Shown: piece after piece, positions 22,905 to 36,318 of the stretch
How positions within the stretch are numbered: position 1 is the first letter of the stretch
Layout: each line of letters opens with the position of its first letter
Assembly (NCBI GenBank): GCA_037953625.1
Contig: CM075651.1
Coordinates: forward strand, 109,245,001-109,309,000
DNA from: Crotalaria pallida
Taxonomy: Eukaryota; Streptophyta; Magnoliopsida; Fabales; Fabaceae
Length of the DNA: 64,000 nt
Reading direction: 5' to 3'
Made by a program: the position numbers and the translations under genes
The notes under the pieces: generated by a model
Told to the model about the DNA's origin: nothing
Database searches by the model: none
Seen by the model: only the letters and a program-made list of their open reading frames with translations

Positions 22905-25900
22905 GTTTAGGATCATTCTAATGGTTATTATAAGTCCTAATACTCATTCCTAGACCATTCTAAGCCTTTAGAATACTCTCTTAACCATTCTACACCTGTT
23001 AGAACCTCCAAGGACTCATTCTAGACCCTCTACATCCCTTGGGGACTCAAGCAATGTTTAGGATCATTCTAATTGTTTTTATAAGTCCTAACACACATTC
23101 CTAGACCATTATAAGCCTTTAGAGTACTCTTTTAACCATTCTAAACTTGTTAGAACCTCCAAGGACTCGTGCTACACCCTCTACGTCCCTTGGGGTACCA
23201 TGCAATGTTTAAAATCATTCTAAAGGTTCGTATATGTCCTTATACACTTTTCTAGCCATGCTAAGCCTTTAGAATACTCTCTTAACCATTCTACACTTGT
23301 TAGAACCTCCAAAGACTTATGCTACAACCTCTTCATCCCTTGGGGACTCAAACAATGTTTAGGATCATTCTAATGGTTCTTATAAGTCCTGATACACATT
23401 CCTAGACCATTCTAAGCCTTTAGAGTACTCTCTTAACCATTCTACACTTGTTAGAACCTCCGAGGACTCATGCTACACCCTCTACGTCCCTTGGGTTACC
23501 AAGCAATGTTTAGGATCATTCTAATGGTTATTATAAGTCCTAATACTCTTTCCTAGACCATTCTAAGCGTTTAGAATACTCTCTTAACCTTTCCACACTT
23601 GTTAAAACCTCCAAGGACTCATGCTAGACCTTCTACGTCCCTTAGGGACTCAAACATTGTTTAGGATCATTCTAATTGTTCTTATAAATAATAACACACA
23701 TTCCAAGACCGTTCTAAGCCTTTAGAGTACTCTCTTAACCATTCTACACTTGTTAGAACCTCCAAGGACTCATGCTACACCCTCTACGTCCCTTGGGTAA
23801 CATGCAATGTTTAGGATCATTCTAATGGTTATTATAAGTCCTAATACTCATTCCTAGACCATTCTAAGCCTTTAGAATACTCTGTAAACCTTTCCACACT
23901 TGTTAGAACCTCCAAGGACTCATGCTACACCCTTTTCGTCACTTGGGGACTCAAGCATTGTTTAGTATCATTCTAATGGTTCTTATAAGTCCTAATACAC
24001 ATTCCTAGACCATTCTAAGCCTTTAGAGTACTCTCTTAACCATTCTACACTTGTTAGAACCTCCAAGGACACATGCTACACCCTCTACGTCCCATGGGGT
24101 ACCATGCAATGTTTAGGATCATTCTAATGGTTATTATAAGTCCTAATACTCATTCCTAGACCATTCTAAGCCTTTAGAATTCTCTCTTAACCTTTCCACA
24201 CTTGTTAGAACGTCCAAGGACTCATGCTACAACCTCTACGTCCCTTGGGGACTCAAGCATTGTTTAGGATCATTCTAATTGTTCTTATAAATAATAACAC
24301 ACATTCCTAGATCATTCTAAGCCTTTAGAGTACTCTCTTAACCATTCTACACTTGTTAGAACCTCCAAGGTCTCATGCTACACCCTCTACGTCCCTTGGG
24401 TAACATGCAATGTTTAGGATCATTCTAATGGTTATTATAAGTCCTAATACTCATTCCTAGACCATTCTAAGCCTTTAGAATACTCTCTTAACCTTTCCAC
24501 ACTTGTTAGAACCTCCAAGGACTCATGCTACACCCTTTACGTCACTTGGGGACTCAAGCATTGTTTAGTATCATTCCAATGGTTCTTATAAGTCCTAATA
24601 CACATTCCTAGACCATTCTAAGCCTTTAGAGTACTCTCTTAACCATTCTACACTTGTTAGAACCTCCAAGGACTCATGCTACACCCTCTACGTCCCTTGG
24701 GTAACATGCAATGTTTAGGATCATTCTAATGGTTATTATAAGTCCTAATTTTCATTCCTAGACCATTCTAAGCCTTTAGAATACTCTGTAAACCTTTCCA
24801 CACTTGTTAGAACCTCCAAGGACTCATGCTACACCCTCTACGTCCCTTGGGGACTCAAGCATTGTTTAGGATCATTCAAATGGTTCTTATAAGTCCAAAT
24901 ACACATTCCTACACCATTCTAAGCCTTTGGAGTACTCTCTTAACCATTCTACACTTGTTAGAACCTCCAAGGACTCATGCTACACCCTCTACGTCCCATG
25001 GGGTACCATGCAATGTTTAGGATCATTCTAATGGTTATTATAAGTCCTAATACTCATTCCTAGACCATTCTAAGCCTTTAGAATATTCTGTAAACCTTTC
25101 CACACTTGTTAGAACCTCCAAGGACTCATGCTACACCCTTTTCATCACTTGGGGACTCAAGCATTGTTTAGTATCATTCTAATGGTTCTTATAAGTCCTA
25201 ATACACATTCCTAGACCATTCTAAGCCTTTAGAGTACTCTCTTAACCATTCTACACTTGTTAGAACCTCCAAGGACTCATGCTACACCCTCTACGTCCCA
25301 TGGGGTACCATGCAATGTTAAGGATCATTCTAATGGTTATTATAAGTCCTAATACTCATTCCTAGACCATTCTAAGCCTTTAGAATACTCTCTTAACCAT
25401 TCTACACCTGTTAGAACCTCCAAGGACTCATGCTAGACCCTCTACATCCCTTGGGGACTCAAGCATTGTTTAGGATCATTCTAATTGTTCTTATAAGTCC
25501 TAACACACATTCCTAGACCATTCTAAGCCTTTAGAGTACTCTCTTAACCATTCTAAACTTGTTAGAACCTCCAAGGACTCATGCTACACCCTCTACGTCC
25601 CTTGGGGTACCATGCAATGTTTAAAATCTTTCTAAAGGTTCGTATATGTCCTTATACACATTTCTAGCCATGCTAAGCCTTTAGAATACTCTCTTAACCA
25701 TTCTACACATGTTAGAACCTCCAAAGACTTATGCTATAACCTCTACATCCCTTGGGGACTCAAACAATGTTTAGGATCATTCTAATGGTTCTTATAAGTC
25801 CTGATACACATTCCTAGACCATTCTAAGCCTTTAGAGTACTCTCTTAACCATTCTACACTTGTTAGAACCTCCAAGGACTCATGCTACACCCTCTACGTC

Positions 25901-26521
25901 CCTTGGGGTACCAAGCAATGTTTAGGATCATTATAATGGTTATTATAAGTCCTAATACTCTTTCCTAGACCATTCTAAGCCTTTAGAATACTCTCTTAAC
26001 CTTTCCACACTTGTTAGAACCTCCAAGGACTCATGCTATACCCTCTACGTCCCTTGGGGACTCAAGCATTGTTTAGGATCATTCAAATGGTTCTTATAAG
26101 TCCAAATACACATTCCTACACCATTCTAATCCTTTGGAGTACTCTCTTAACCATTCTACACTTGTTAGAACCTCCAAGGACTCATGCTACACCCTCTACG
26201 TCCCTTGGGTAACATGCAATGTTTAGGATCATTCTAATGGTTATTATAAGTCCTAATACTCATTCCTAGACCATTCTAAGCCTTTAGAATACTCGCTTAA
26301 CCTTTCCACATTTGTTAGAACCTCCAAGGACTCATGCTAGACCCTCTACGTCCCTTGGGGACTCAAGCATTGTTTAGGATCATTCTAATTGTTCTTATAA
26401 ATAATAACACATATTCCTAGACCATTCTAAGCCTTTAGAGTACTCTCTTAACCATTCTACACTTGTTAGAACCTCCAAGGACTCATGCTACACCCTCTAC
26501 GTCCCTTGGGTAACATGCAAT
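22905..26521 (+). repeat. Mixed monomers between HOR domains
   Basis: About 24 monomers with u1 at 23,207 and 25,619, each ~2,411 bp (16 monomers) apart from the previous u1. The order is only partly conserved between those two intervals. Local variants include GGGTTACC (23,494), CCTTAGGGACTC (23,642), CTCTGTAAACC (23,880 and 24,785) and TCCTAATTTTCATTCC (24,746). The last is shared with 33,190 and its copies. No unique sequence is present. Confidence 0.75.
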
Positions 26522-28329
26522 GTTTAAGATCATTCTAATGGTTATTATAAGTCCTAATACTCATTCCTAGACCATTCTAAGCCTTTAGAATACTCTCTTA
26601 ACCATTCTACACTTGTTAGAACCTCCAAAGACTTATGCTACAACCTCTTCATCCCTTGGGGACTCAAACAATGTTTAGGATCATTCTAATGGTTCTTATA
26701 CGTCCTGATACACATTCCTAGACCATTCTAAGCCTTTAGAGTACTCTTTTAACCATTTTAAACTTGTTAGAACCTCCAAGGACTCATGCTACACCCTCTA
26801 CGTCCCTTGGGGTACCATGCAATGTTTAAAATCATTCTAAAGGTTCGTATATGTCCTTATACACATTTCTAGCCATGCTAAGCCTTTAGAATACTCTCTT
26901 AACCATTCTACACTTGTTAGAACCTCCAAAGACTTATGCTACAACCTCTTCATCCCTTGGGAACTCAAACAATGTTTAGGATCATTCTAATGGTTCTTAT
27001 AAGTCCTGATACACATTCCTAGACCATTCTAAGCCTTTAGAGTACTCTCTTAACCATTCTACACTTGTTAGAACCTCCAAGGACTCATGCTACACGCTCT
27101 ACGTCCCTTGGGTAACATGCAATGTTTAGGATCATTCTAATGGTTATTATAAGTCCTAATACTCATTCCTAGACCATTCTAAGCCTTTAGAATACTCTCT
27201 TAACCTTTCCACACTTGTTAGAACCTCCAAGGACTCATGCTACACCCTTTACGTCACTTGGGGACTCAAGCATTGTTTAGAATCATTATAATGGTTCTTA
27301 TAAGTCCTAATACACATTCCTAGACCATTCTAAGCCTTTAGAGTACTCTATTAACCATTCTACACTTGTTAGAACCTCCAAGGACTCATGCTACACCCTC
27401 TACGTCCCATGGGGTACCATGCAATGTTTAAGATCATTCTAATGGTTATTATAAGTCCTAATACTCATTCCTAGACCATTCTAAGCCTTTAGAATACTCT
27501 CTTAACCATTCTACACTTGTTAGAACCTCCAAAGACTTATGCTACAACCTCTTCATCCCTTGGGGACTCAAACAATGTTTGGGATCATTCTAATGGTTCT
27601 TATACATCCTGATACACATTCCTAGACCATTCTAAGCCTTTAGAGTACTCTTTTAACCATTTTAAACTTGTTAGAACCTCCAAGGACTCATGCTACACCC
27701 TCTACGTCCCTTGGGGTACCATGCAATGTTTAAAATCATTCTAAAGGTTCGTATATGTCCTTATACACATTTCTAGCCATGCTAAGCCTTTAGAATACTC
27801 TCTTAACCATTCTACACTTGTTAGAACCTCCAAAGACTTATGCTACAACCTCTTCATCCCTTGGGAACTCAAACAATGTTTAGGATCATTCTAATGGTTC
27901 TTATAAGTCCTGATACACATTCCTAGACCATTCTAAGCCTTTAGAGTACTCTCTTAACCATTCTACACTTGTTAGAACCTCCAAGGACTCATGCTACACG
28001 CTCTACGTCCCTTGGGTAACATGCAATGTTTAGGACCATTCTAATGGTTATTATAAGTCCTAATACTCATTCCTAGACCATTCTAAGCCTTTAGAATACT
28101 CTCTTAACCTTTCCACACTTGTTAGAACCTCCAAGGACTCATGCTACAACCTTTACGTCACTTGGGGACTCAAGCATTGTTTAGTATCATTCCAATGGTT
28201 CTTATAAGTCCTAATACACATTCCTAGACTATTCTAAGCCTTTAGAGTACTCTCTTAACCATTCTACACTTGTTAGAACCTCCAAGGACTCATGCTACAT
28301 CCTCTACGTCCCATGGGGTACCATGCAAT
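26522..28329 (+). repeat. 6-monomer HOR, 904 bp, 2 copies
   Basis: Copies run 26,522-27,425 and 27,426-28,329, phased on GTTTAAGATC. The order is GTTTAAGATC, CCTGATACAC with CTTTTAACCATTTTAAAC, u1 (26,824 and 27,728), GGGAACTC followed by CCTGATACAC and CACGCTC, a CTTTCC monomer with TTTACGTCAC, and a GTTTAGAATC or GTTTAGTATC monomer ending CCCATGGGG. Differences include TATACGTCC/TATACATCC and GGATCATT/GGACCATT. A third copy sits at 29,837-30,740 as part of the 2,411-bp duplication. Confidence 0.85.
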
Positions 28330-31300
28330 GTTTTGGATCATTCTAATGGTTATTATAAGTCCTAATACTCATTCCTAGACCATTCTAAGCCTTTAGAATA
28401 CTCTCTTAACCATTCTACATCTGTTAGAACCTCCAAGGACTCATGCTAGACCCTCTACATCCCTTGGGGACTCAAGCAATGTTTAGGATCATTCTAATTG
28501 TTCTTATAAATAATAACACACATTCCTAGAACATTCTAAGCCTTTAGAGTACTCTCTTAACCATTCTACACTTGTTAGAACCTCCAAGGACTCATGCTAC
28601 ACCCTCTACGTCCCTTGGGTAACATGCAATGTTTAGGATCATTCTAATGGTCATTATAAGTCCTAATACTCATTCCTAGACCATTCTAAGCCTTTAGAAT
28701 ACTCTCTTAACCTTTCCACACTTGTTAGAACCTCCAAGGACTCATGCTACACCCTTTACGTCACTTGGGGACTCAAGCGTTGTTTAGTATCATTCTAATA
28801 GTTCTTATAAGTCCTAATACACATTCCTAGACCATTCTAAGCCTTTAGAGTACTCTCTTAACCATTCTACACTTGTTAGAACCTCCAAGGACTCATGCTA
28901 CACCCTCTACGTCCCATGGGGTACCATGCAATGTTTAGGATCATTCTAATGGTTATTATAAGTCCTAATACTCATTCCTAGACCATTCTAAGCCTTTAGA
29001 ATACTCTCTTAACCTTTCCACACTTGTTAGAACGTCCTAGGACTCATGCTACAACCTCTACGTCCCTTGGGGACTCAAGCATTGTTTAGGATCATTCTAA
29101 TTGTTCTTATATATAATAACACACATTCCTAGACCATTCTAAGCCTTTAGAGTACTCTCTTAACCATTCTACACTTGTTAGAACCTCCAAGGTCTCATGC
29201 TACACCCTCTACGTCCCTTGGGTAACATGCAATGTTTAGGATCATTCTAATGGTTATTATAAGTCCTAATACTCATTCCTAGACCATTCTAAGCCTTTAG
29301 ATTACTCTCTTAACCTTTCCACACTTGTTAGAACCTCCAAGGACTCATCCTACACCCTTTACGTCACTTGGGGACTCAAGCATTGTTTAGTATCATTCTA
29401 ATGGTTCTTATAAGTCCTAATACACATTCCTAGACCATTCTAAGCCTTTAGAGTACTCTCTTAACCATTCTACACTTATTATAACCTCCACGGACTCATG
29501 CTACACCCTCTACGTCGCTTGGGTAACATGCAATGTTTAGGATCATTCTAATGGTTATTATAAGTCCTAATACTCACTCCTAGACCATTCTAAGCCTTTA
29601 GAATACTCTCTTAACCTTTCCACACTTGTTAGAACCTCCAAGGACTCATGCTACACCCTTTACGTCACTTGGGGACTCAAGCATTGTTTAGAATCATTCT
29701 AATGGTTCTTATAAATCCTAATACACATTCCTAGACCATTCTAAGCCTTTAGAGTACTCTCTTAACCATTCTACACTTGTTAGAACCTCCAAGGACTCAT
29801 GCTACACCCTCTACGTCCCATGGGGTACCATGCAATGTTTAAGATCATTCTAATGGTTATTATAAGTCCTAATACTCATTCCTAGACCATTCTAAGCCTT
29901 TAGAATACTCTCTTAACCATTCTACACTTGTTAGAACCTCCAAAGACTTATGCTACAACCTCTTCATCCCTTGGGGACTCAAACAATGTTTAGGATCATT
30001 CTAATGGTTCTTATACATCCTGATACACATTCCTAGACCATTCTAAGCCTTTAGAGTACTCTTTTAACCATTTTAAACTTGTTAGAACCTCCAAGGACTC
30101 ATGCTACACCCTCTACGTCCCTTGGGGTACCATGCAATGTTTAAAATCATTCTAAAGGTTCGTATATGTCCTTATACACATTTCTAGCCATGCTAAGCCT
30201 TTAGAATACTCTCTTAACCATTCTACACTTGTTAGAACCTCCAAAGACTTATGCTACAACCTCTTCATCCCTTGGGAACTCAAACAATGTTTAGGATCAT
30301 TCTAATGGTTCTTATAAGTCCTGATACACATTCCTAGACCATTCTAAGCCTTTAGAGTACTCTCTTAACCATCCTACACTTGTTAGAACCTCCAAGGACT
30401 CATGCTACACGCTCTACGTCCCTTGGGTAACATGCAATGTTTAGGATCATTCTAATGGTTATTATAAGTCCTAATACTCATTCCTAGACCATTCTAAGCC
30501 TTTAGAATACTCTCTTAACCTTTCCACACTTGTTAGAACCTCCAAGGACTCATGCTACAACTTTTACGTCACTTGGGGACTCAAGCATTGTTTAGTATCA
30601 TTCCAATGGTTCTTATAAGTCCTAATACACATTCCTAGACCATTCTAAGCCTTTAGAGTACTCTCTTAACCATTCTACACTTGTTAGAACCTCCAAGGAC
30701 TCATGCTACATCCTCTACGTCCCATGGGGTACCATGCAATGTTTTGGATCATTCTAATGGTTATTATAAGTCCTAATACTCATTCCTAGACCATTCTAAG
30801 CCTTTAGAATACTCTCTTAACCATTCTACATCTGTTAGAACCTCCAAGGACTCATGCTAGACCCTCTACATCCCTTGGGGACTCAAGCAATGTTTAGGAT
30901 CATTCTAATTGTTCTTATAAATAATAACACACATTCCTAGAACATTCTAAACCTTTAGAGTACTCTCTTAACCATTCTACACTTGTTAGAACCTCCAAGG
31001 ACTCATGCTACACCCTCTACGTCCCTTGGGTAACATGCAATGTTTAGGATCATTCTAATGGTCATTATAAGTCCTAATACTCATTCCTAGACCATTCTAA
31101 GCCTTTAGAATACTCTCTTAACCTTTCCACACTTGTTAGAACCTCCAAGGACTCATGCTACACCCTTTACGTCACTTGGGGACTCAAGCGTTGTTTAGTA
31201 TCATTCTAATAGTTCTTATAAGTCCTAATACACATTCCTAGACCATTCTAAGCCTTTAGAGTACTCTCTTAACCATTCTACACTTGTTAGAACCTCCAAG

Positions 31301-31886
31301 GACTCATGCTACACCCTCTACGTCCCATGGGGTACCATGCAATGTTTAGGATCATTCTAATGGTTATTATAAGTCCTAATACTCATTCCTAGACCATTCT
31401 AAGCCTTTAGAATACTCTCTTAACCTTTCCACACTTGTTAGAACGTCCTAGGACTCATGCTACAACCTCTACGTCCCTTGGGGACTCAAGCATTGTTTAG
31501 GATCATTCTAATTGTTCTTATATATAATAACACACATTCCTAGACCATTCTAAGCCTTTAGAGTACTCTCTTAACCATTCTACACTTGTTAGAACCTCCA
31601 AGGTCTCATGCTACACCCTCTACGTCCCTTGGGTAACATGCAATGTTTAGGATCATTCTAATGGTTATTATAAGTCCTAATACTCATTCCTAGACCATTC
31701 TAAGCCTTTAGAATACTCTCTTAACCTTTCCACACTTGTTAGAACCTCCAAGGACTCATCCTACACCCTTTACGTCACTTGGGGACTCAAGCATTGTTTA
31801 GTATCATTCTAATGGTTCTTATAAGTCCTAATACACATTCCTAGACCATTCTAAGCCTTTAGAGTACTCTCTTAACCATTCTACAC
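27125..31886 (+). repeat. 16-monomer tandem duplication, 2,411 bp x2
   Basis: Copies are roughly 27,125-29,475 and 29,536-31,886. Paired markers are all exactly 2,411 bp apart: GTTTAGAATC 27,275/29,686; GTTTAAGATC 27,426/29,837; u1 27,728/30,139; GTTTTGGATC 28,330/30,741; CAAGCGTTG 28,775/31,186; GTCCTAGGACTC ~29,035/~31,446; TATATATAATAAC ~29,109/~31,520. I see about a dozen differences in ~2.35 kb, or about 99.5% identity. The copies differ at their junction, where 29,480-29,520 carries TTATAACCTCCACGG. Confidence 0.88.
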
Positions 31887-34800
31887 TTGTTAGAACCTCC
31901 AAGGACTCATGCTACACCCTCTACGTCCCATGGGGTACCATGCAATGTTAAGGATCATTCTAATGGTTATTATAAGTCCTAATACTCATTCCTAGACCAT
32001 TCTAAGCCTTTAGAATACTCTCTTAACCATTCTATACCTGTTAGAACCTCCAAGGACTCATGCTAGACCCTCTACATCCCTTGGGGACTCAAGCATTGTT
32101 TAGGATCATTCTAATTGTTCTTATAAGTCCTAACACACATTCCTAGACCATTCTAAGCCTTTAGAGTACTCTCTTAACCATTCTAAACTTGTTAGAACCT
32201 CCAAGGACTCATGCTACACCCTCTACGTCCCTTGGGGTACCATGCAATGTTTAAAATCTTTCTAAAGGTTCGTATATGTCCTTATACACATTTCTAGCCA
32301 TGCTAAGCCTTTAGAATACTCTCTTAACCATTCTACACATGTTAGAACCTCCAAAGACTTATGCTACAACCTCTACATCCCTTGGGGACTCAAACAATGT
32401 TTAGGATCATTCTAATGGTTCTTATAAGTCCTGATACACATTCCTAGACCATTCTAAGCCTTTAGAGTACTCTCTTAACCATTCTACACTTGTTAGAACC
32501 TCCAAGGACTCATGCTACACCCTCTACGTCCCTTGGGTAACATGCAATGTTTAGGATCATTCTAATGGTTGTTATAAGTCCTAATACTCATTCCTAGACC
32601 ATTCTAAGCCTTTAGAATACTCTGTAAACCTTTCCACACTTGTTAGAACCTCCAAGGACTCATGCTACACCCTTTACGTCACTTGGGGACTCAAGCATTG
32701 TTTAGTATCATTCTAATGGTTCTTATAAGTCCTAATACACATTCCTAGACCATTCTAAGCCTTTAGAGTACTCTCTTAACCATTCTACACTTGTTAGAAC
32801 CTCCAAGGACTCATGCTACACCCTCTACGTCCCATGGGGTACCATGCAATGTTTAGGATCATTCTAATGGTTATTATAAGTCCTAATACTCATTCCTAGA
32901 CCATTCTAAGCCTTTAGAATACTCTCTTAACCTTTCCACACTTGTTAGAACCTCCAAGGACTCATGCTACACCCTTTACGTCACTTGGGGACTCAAGCAT
33001 TGTTTAGTATCATTCCAATGGTTCTTATAAGTCCTAATACACATTCCTAGACCATTCTAAGCCTTTAGAGTACTCTCTTAACCATTCTACACTTGTTAGA
33101 ACCTCCAAGGACTCATGCTAAACCCTCTACGTCCCATGGGGTACCATGCAATGTTTAGGATCATTGTAATGGTTATTATAAGTCCTAATTTTCATTCCTA
33201 GACCATTCTAAGCCTTTAGAATACTCTGTAAACCTTTCCACACTTGTTAGAACCTCCAAGGACTCATGCTACACCCTCTACGTCCCTTGGGGATTCAAGC
33301 ATTGTTTAGGATCATTCAAATGGTTCTTATAAGTCCAAATACACATTCCTACACCATTCTAAGCCTTTGGAGTACTCTCTTAACCATTCTACACTTGTTA
33401 GAACCTCCAAGGACTCATGCTACACCCTCTACGTCCCTTGGGTAACATGCAATGTTTAGGATCATTCTAATGGTTATTATAAGTCCTAATACTCATTCCT
33501 AGACCATTCTAAGCCTTTAGAATACTCGCTTAACCTTTCCACATTTGTTAGAACCTCCAAGGACTCATGCTAGACCCTCTACGTCCCTTGGGGACTCAAG
33601 CATTGTTTAGTATCATTCTAATGGTTCTTATAAGTCCTAATACACATTCCTAGACCATTCTAAGCCTTTAGAGTACTCTCTTAACCATTCTACACTTGTT
33701 AGAACCTCCAAGGACTCATGCTACACCCTCTACGTCCCATGGGGTACCATGCAATGTTAAGGATCATTCTAATGGTTATTATAAGTCCTAATACTCATTC
33801 CTAGACCATTCTAAGCCTTTAGAATACTCTCTTAACCATTCTATACCTGTTAGAACCTCCAAGGACTCATGCTAGACCCTCTACATCCCTTGGGGACTCA
33901 AGCATTGTTTAGGATCATTCTAATTGTTCTTATAAGTCCTAACACACATTCCTAGACCATTCTAAGCCTTTAGAGTACTCTCTTAACCATTCTAAACTTG
34001 TTAGAACCTCCAAGGACTCATGCTACACCCTCTACGTCCCTTGGGGTACCATGCAATGTTTAAAATCTTTCTAAAGGTTCGTATATGTCCTTATACACAT
34101 TTCTAGCCATGCTAAGCCTTTAGAATACTCTCTTAACCATTCTACACATGTTAGAACCTCCAAAGACTTATGCTACAACCTCTACATCCCTTGGGGACTC
34201 AAACAATGTTTAGGATCATTCTAATGGTTCTTATAAGTCCTGATACACATTCCTAGACCATTCTAAGCCTTTAGAGTACTCTCTTAACCATTCTACACTT
34301 GTTAGAACCTCCAAGGACTCATGCTACACCCTCTACGTCCCTTGGGTAACATGCAATGTTTAGGATCATTCTAATGGTTGTTATAAGTCCTAATACTCAT
34401 TCCTAGACCATTCTAAGCCTTTAGAATACTCTGTAAACCTTTCCACACTTGTTAGAACCTCCAAGGACTCATGCTACACCCTTTACGTCACTTGGGGACT
34501 CAAGCATTGTTTAGTATCATTCTAATGGTTCTTATAAGTCCTAATACACATTCCTAGACCATTCTAAGCCTTTAGAGTACTCTCTTAACCATTCTACACT
34601 TGTTAGAACCTCCAAGGACTCATGCTACACCCTCTACGTCCCATGGGGTACCATGCAATGTTTAGGATCATTCTAATGGTTATTATAAGTCCTAATACTC
34701 ATTCCTAGACCATTCTAAGCCTTTAGAATACTCTCTTAACCTTTCCACACTTGTTAGAACCTCCAAGGACTCATGCTACACCCTTTACGTCACTTGGGGA

Positions 34801-36318
34801 CTCAAGCATTGTTTAGTATCATTCCAATGGTTCTTATAAGTCCTAATACACATTCCTAGACCATTCTAAGCCTTTAGAGTACTCTCTTAACCATTCTACA
34901 CTTGTTAGAACCTCCAAGGACTCATGCTAAACCCTCTACGTCCCATGGGGTACCATGCAATGTTTAGGATCATTGTAATGGTTATTATAAGTCCTAATTT
35001 TCATTCCTAGACCATTCTAAGCCTTTAGAATACTCTGTAAACCTTTCCACACTTGTTAGAACCTCCAAGGACTCATGCTACACCCTCTACGTCCCTTGGG
35101 GATTCAAGCATTGTTTAGGATCATTCAAATGGTTCTTATAAGTCCAAATACACATTCCTACACCATTCTAAGCCTTTGGAGTACTCTCTTAACCATTCTA
35201 CACTTGTTAGAACCTCCAAGGACTCATGCTACACCCTCTACGTCCCTTGGGTAACATGCAATGTTTAGGATCATTCTAATGGTTATTATAAGTCCTAATA
35301 CTCATTCCTAGACCATTCTAAGCCTTTAGAATACTCGCTTAACCTTTCCACATTTGTTAGAACCTCCAAGGACTCATGCTAGACCCTCTACGTCCCTTGG
35401 GGACTCAAGCATTGTTTAGTATCATTCTAATGGTTCTTATAAGTCCTAATACACATTCCTAGACCATTCTAAGCCTTTAGAGTACTCTCTTAACCATTCT
35501 ACACTTGTTAGAACCTCCAAGGACTCATGCTACACCCTCTACGTCCCATGGGGTACCATGCAATGTTTAGGATCATTCTAATGGTTATTATAAGTCCTAA
35601 TACTCATTCCTAGACCATTCTAAGCCTTTAGAATACTCTCTTAACCTTTCCACACTTGTTAGAACCTCCAAGGACTCATGCTACACCCTTTACGTCACTT
35701 GGGGACTCAAGCATTGTTTAGTATCATTCCAATGGTTCTTATAAGTCCTAATACACATTCCTAGACCATTCTAAGCCTTTAGAGTACTCTCTTAACCATT
35801 CTACACTTGTTAGAACCTCCAAGGACTCATGCTAAACCCTCTACGTCCCATGGGGTACCATGCAATGTTTAGGATCATTGTAATGGTTATTATAAGTCCT
35901 AATTTTCATTCCTAGACCATTCTAAGCCTTTAGAATACTCTGTAAACCTTTCCACACTTGTTAGAACCTCCAAGGACTCATGCTACACCCTCTACGTCCC
36001 TTGGGGATTCAAGCATTGTTTAGGATCATTCAAATGGTTCTTATAAGTCCAAATACACATTCCTACACCATTCTAAGCCTTTGGAGTACTCTCTTAACCA
36101 TTCTACACTTGTTAGAACCTCCAAGGACTCATGCTACACCCTCTACGTCCCTTGGGTAACATGCAATGTTTAGGATCATTCTAATGGTTATTATAAGTCC
36201 TAATACTCATTCCTAGACCATTCTAAGCCTTTAGAATACTCGCTTAACCTTTCCACATTTGTTAGAACCTCCAAGGACTCATGCTTGACCCTCTACGTCC
36301 CTTGGGGACTCAAGCATT
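31796..36318 (+). repeat. 12-monomer HOR, 1,809 bp, 2 copies plus a 6-mer half copy
   Basis: Copies run 31,796-33,604 and 33,605-35,413. A half copy at 35,414-36,318 (905 bp) matches 34,509-35,413. Private markers are TCTATACCTG (32,031/33,840), u1 (32,249/34,058), TATACACATG or CTACACATG after u1, GTTGTTATAAG (32,568/34,377), GCTAAACCC, TCCTAATTTTCATTCC and GGGGATTCAAGC (33,289/35,098/36,003). The first six monomers occur twice and the last six three times. That fits one 12-mer duplication followed by a 6-mer duplication, or the reverse order of events. Confidence 0.87.

Noticed and set aside
24826..25020. 64-codon open frame
   Set aside because: Satellite monomer read in a frame that happens to lack stops across one junction. 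The same sequence in neighbouring copies is closed.
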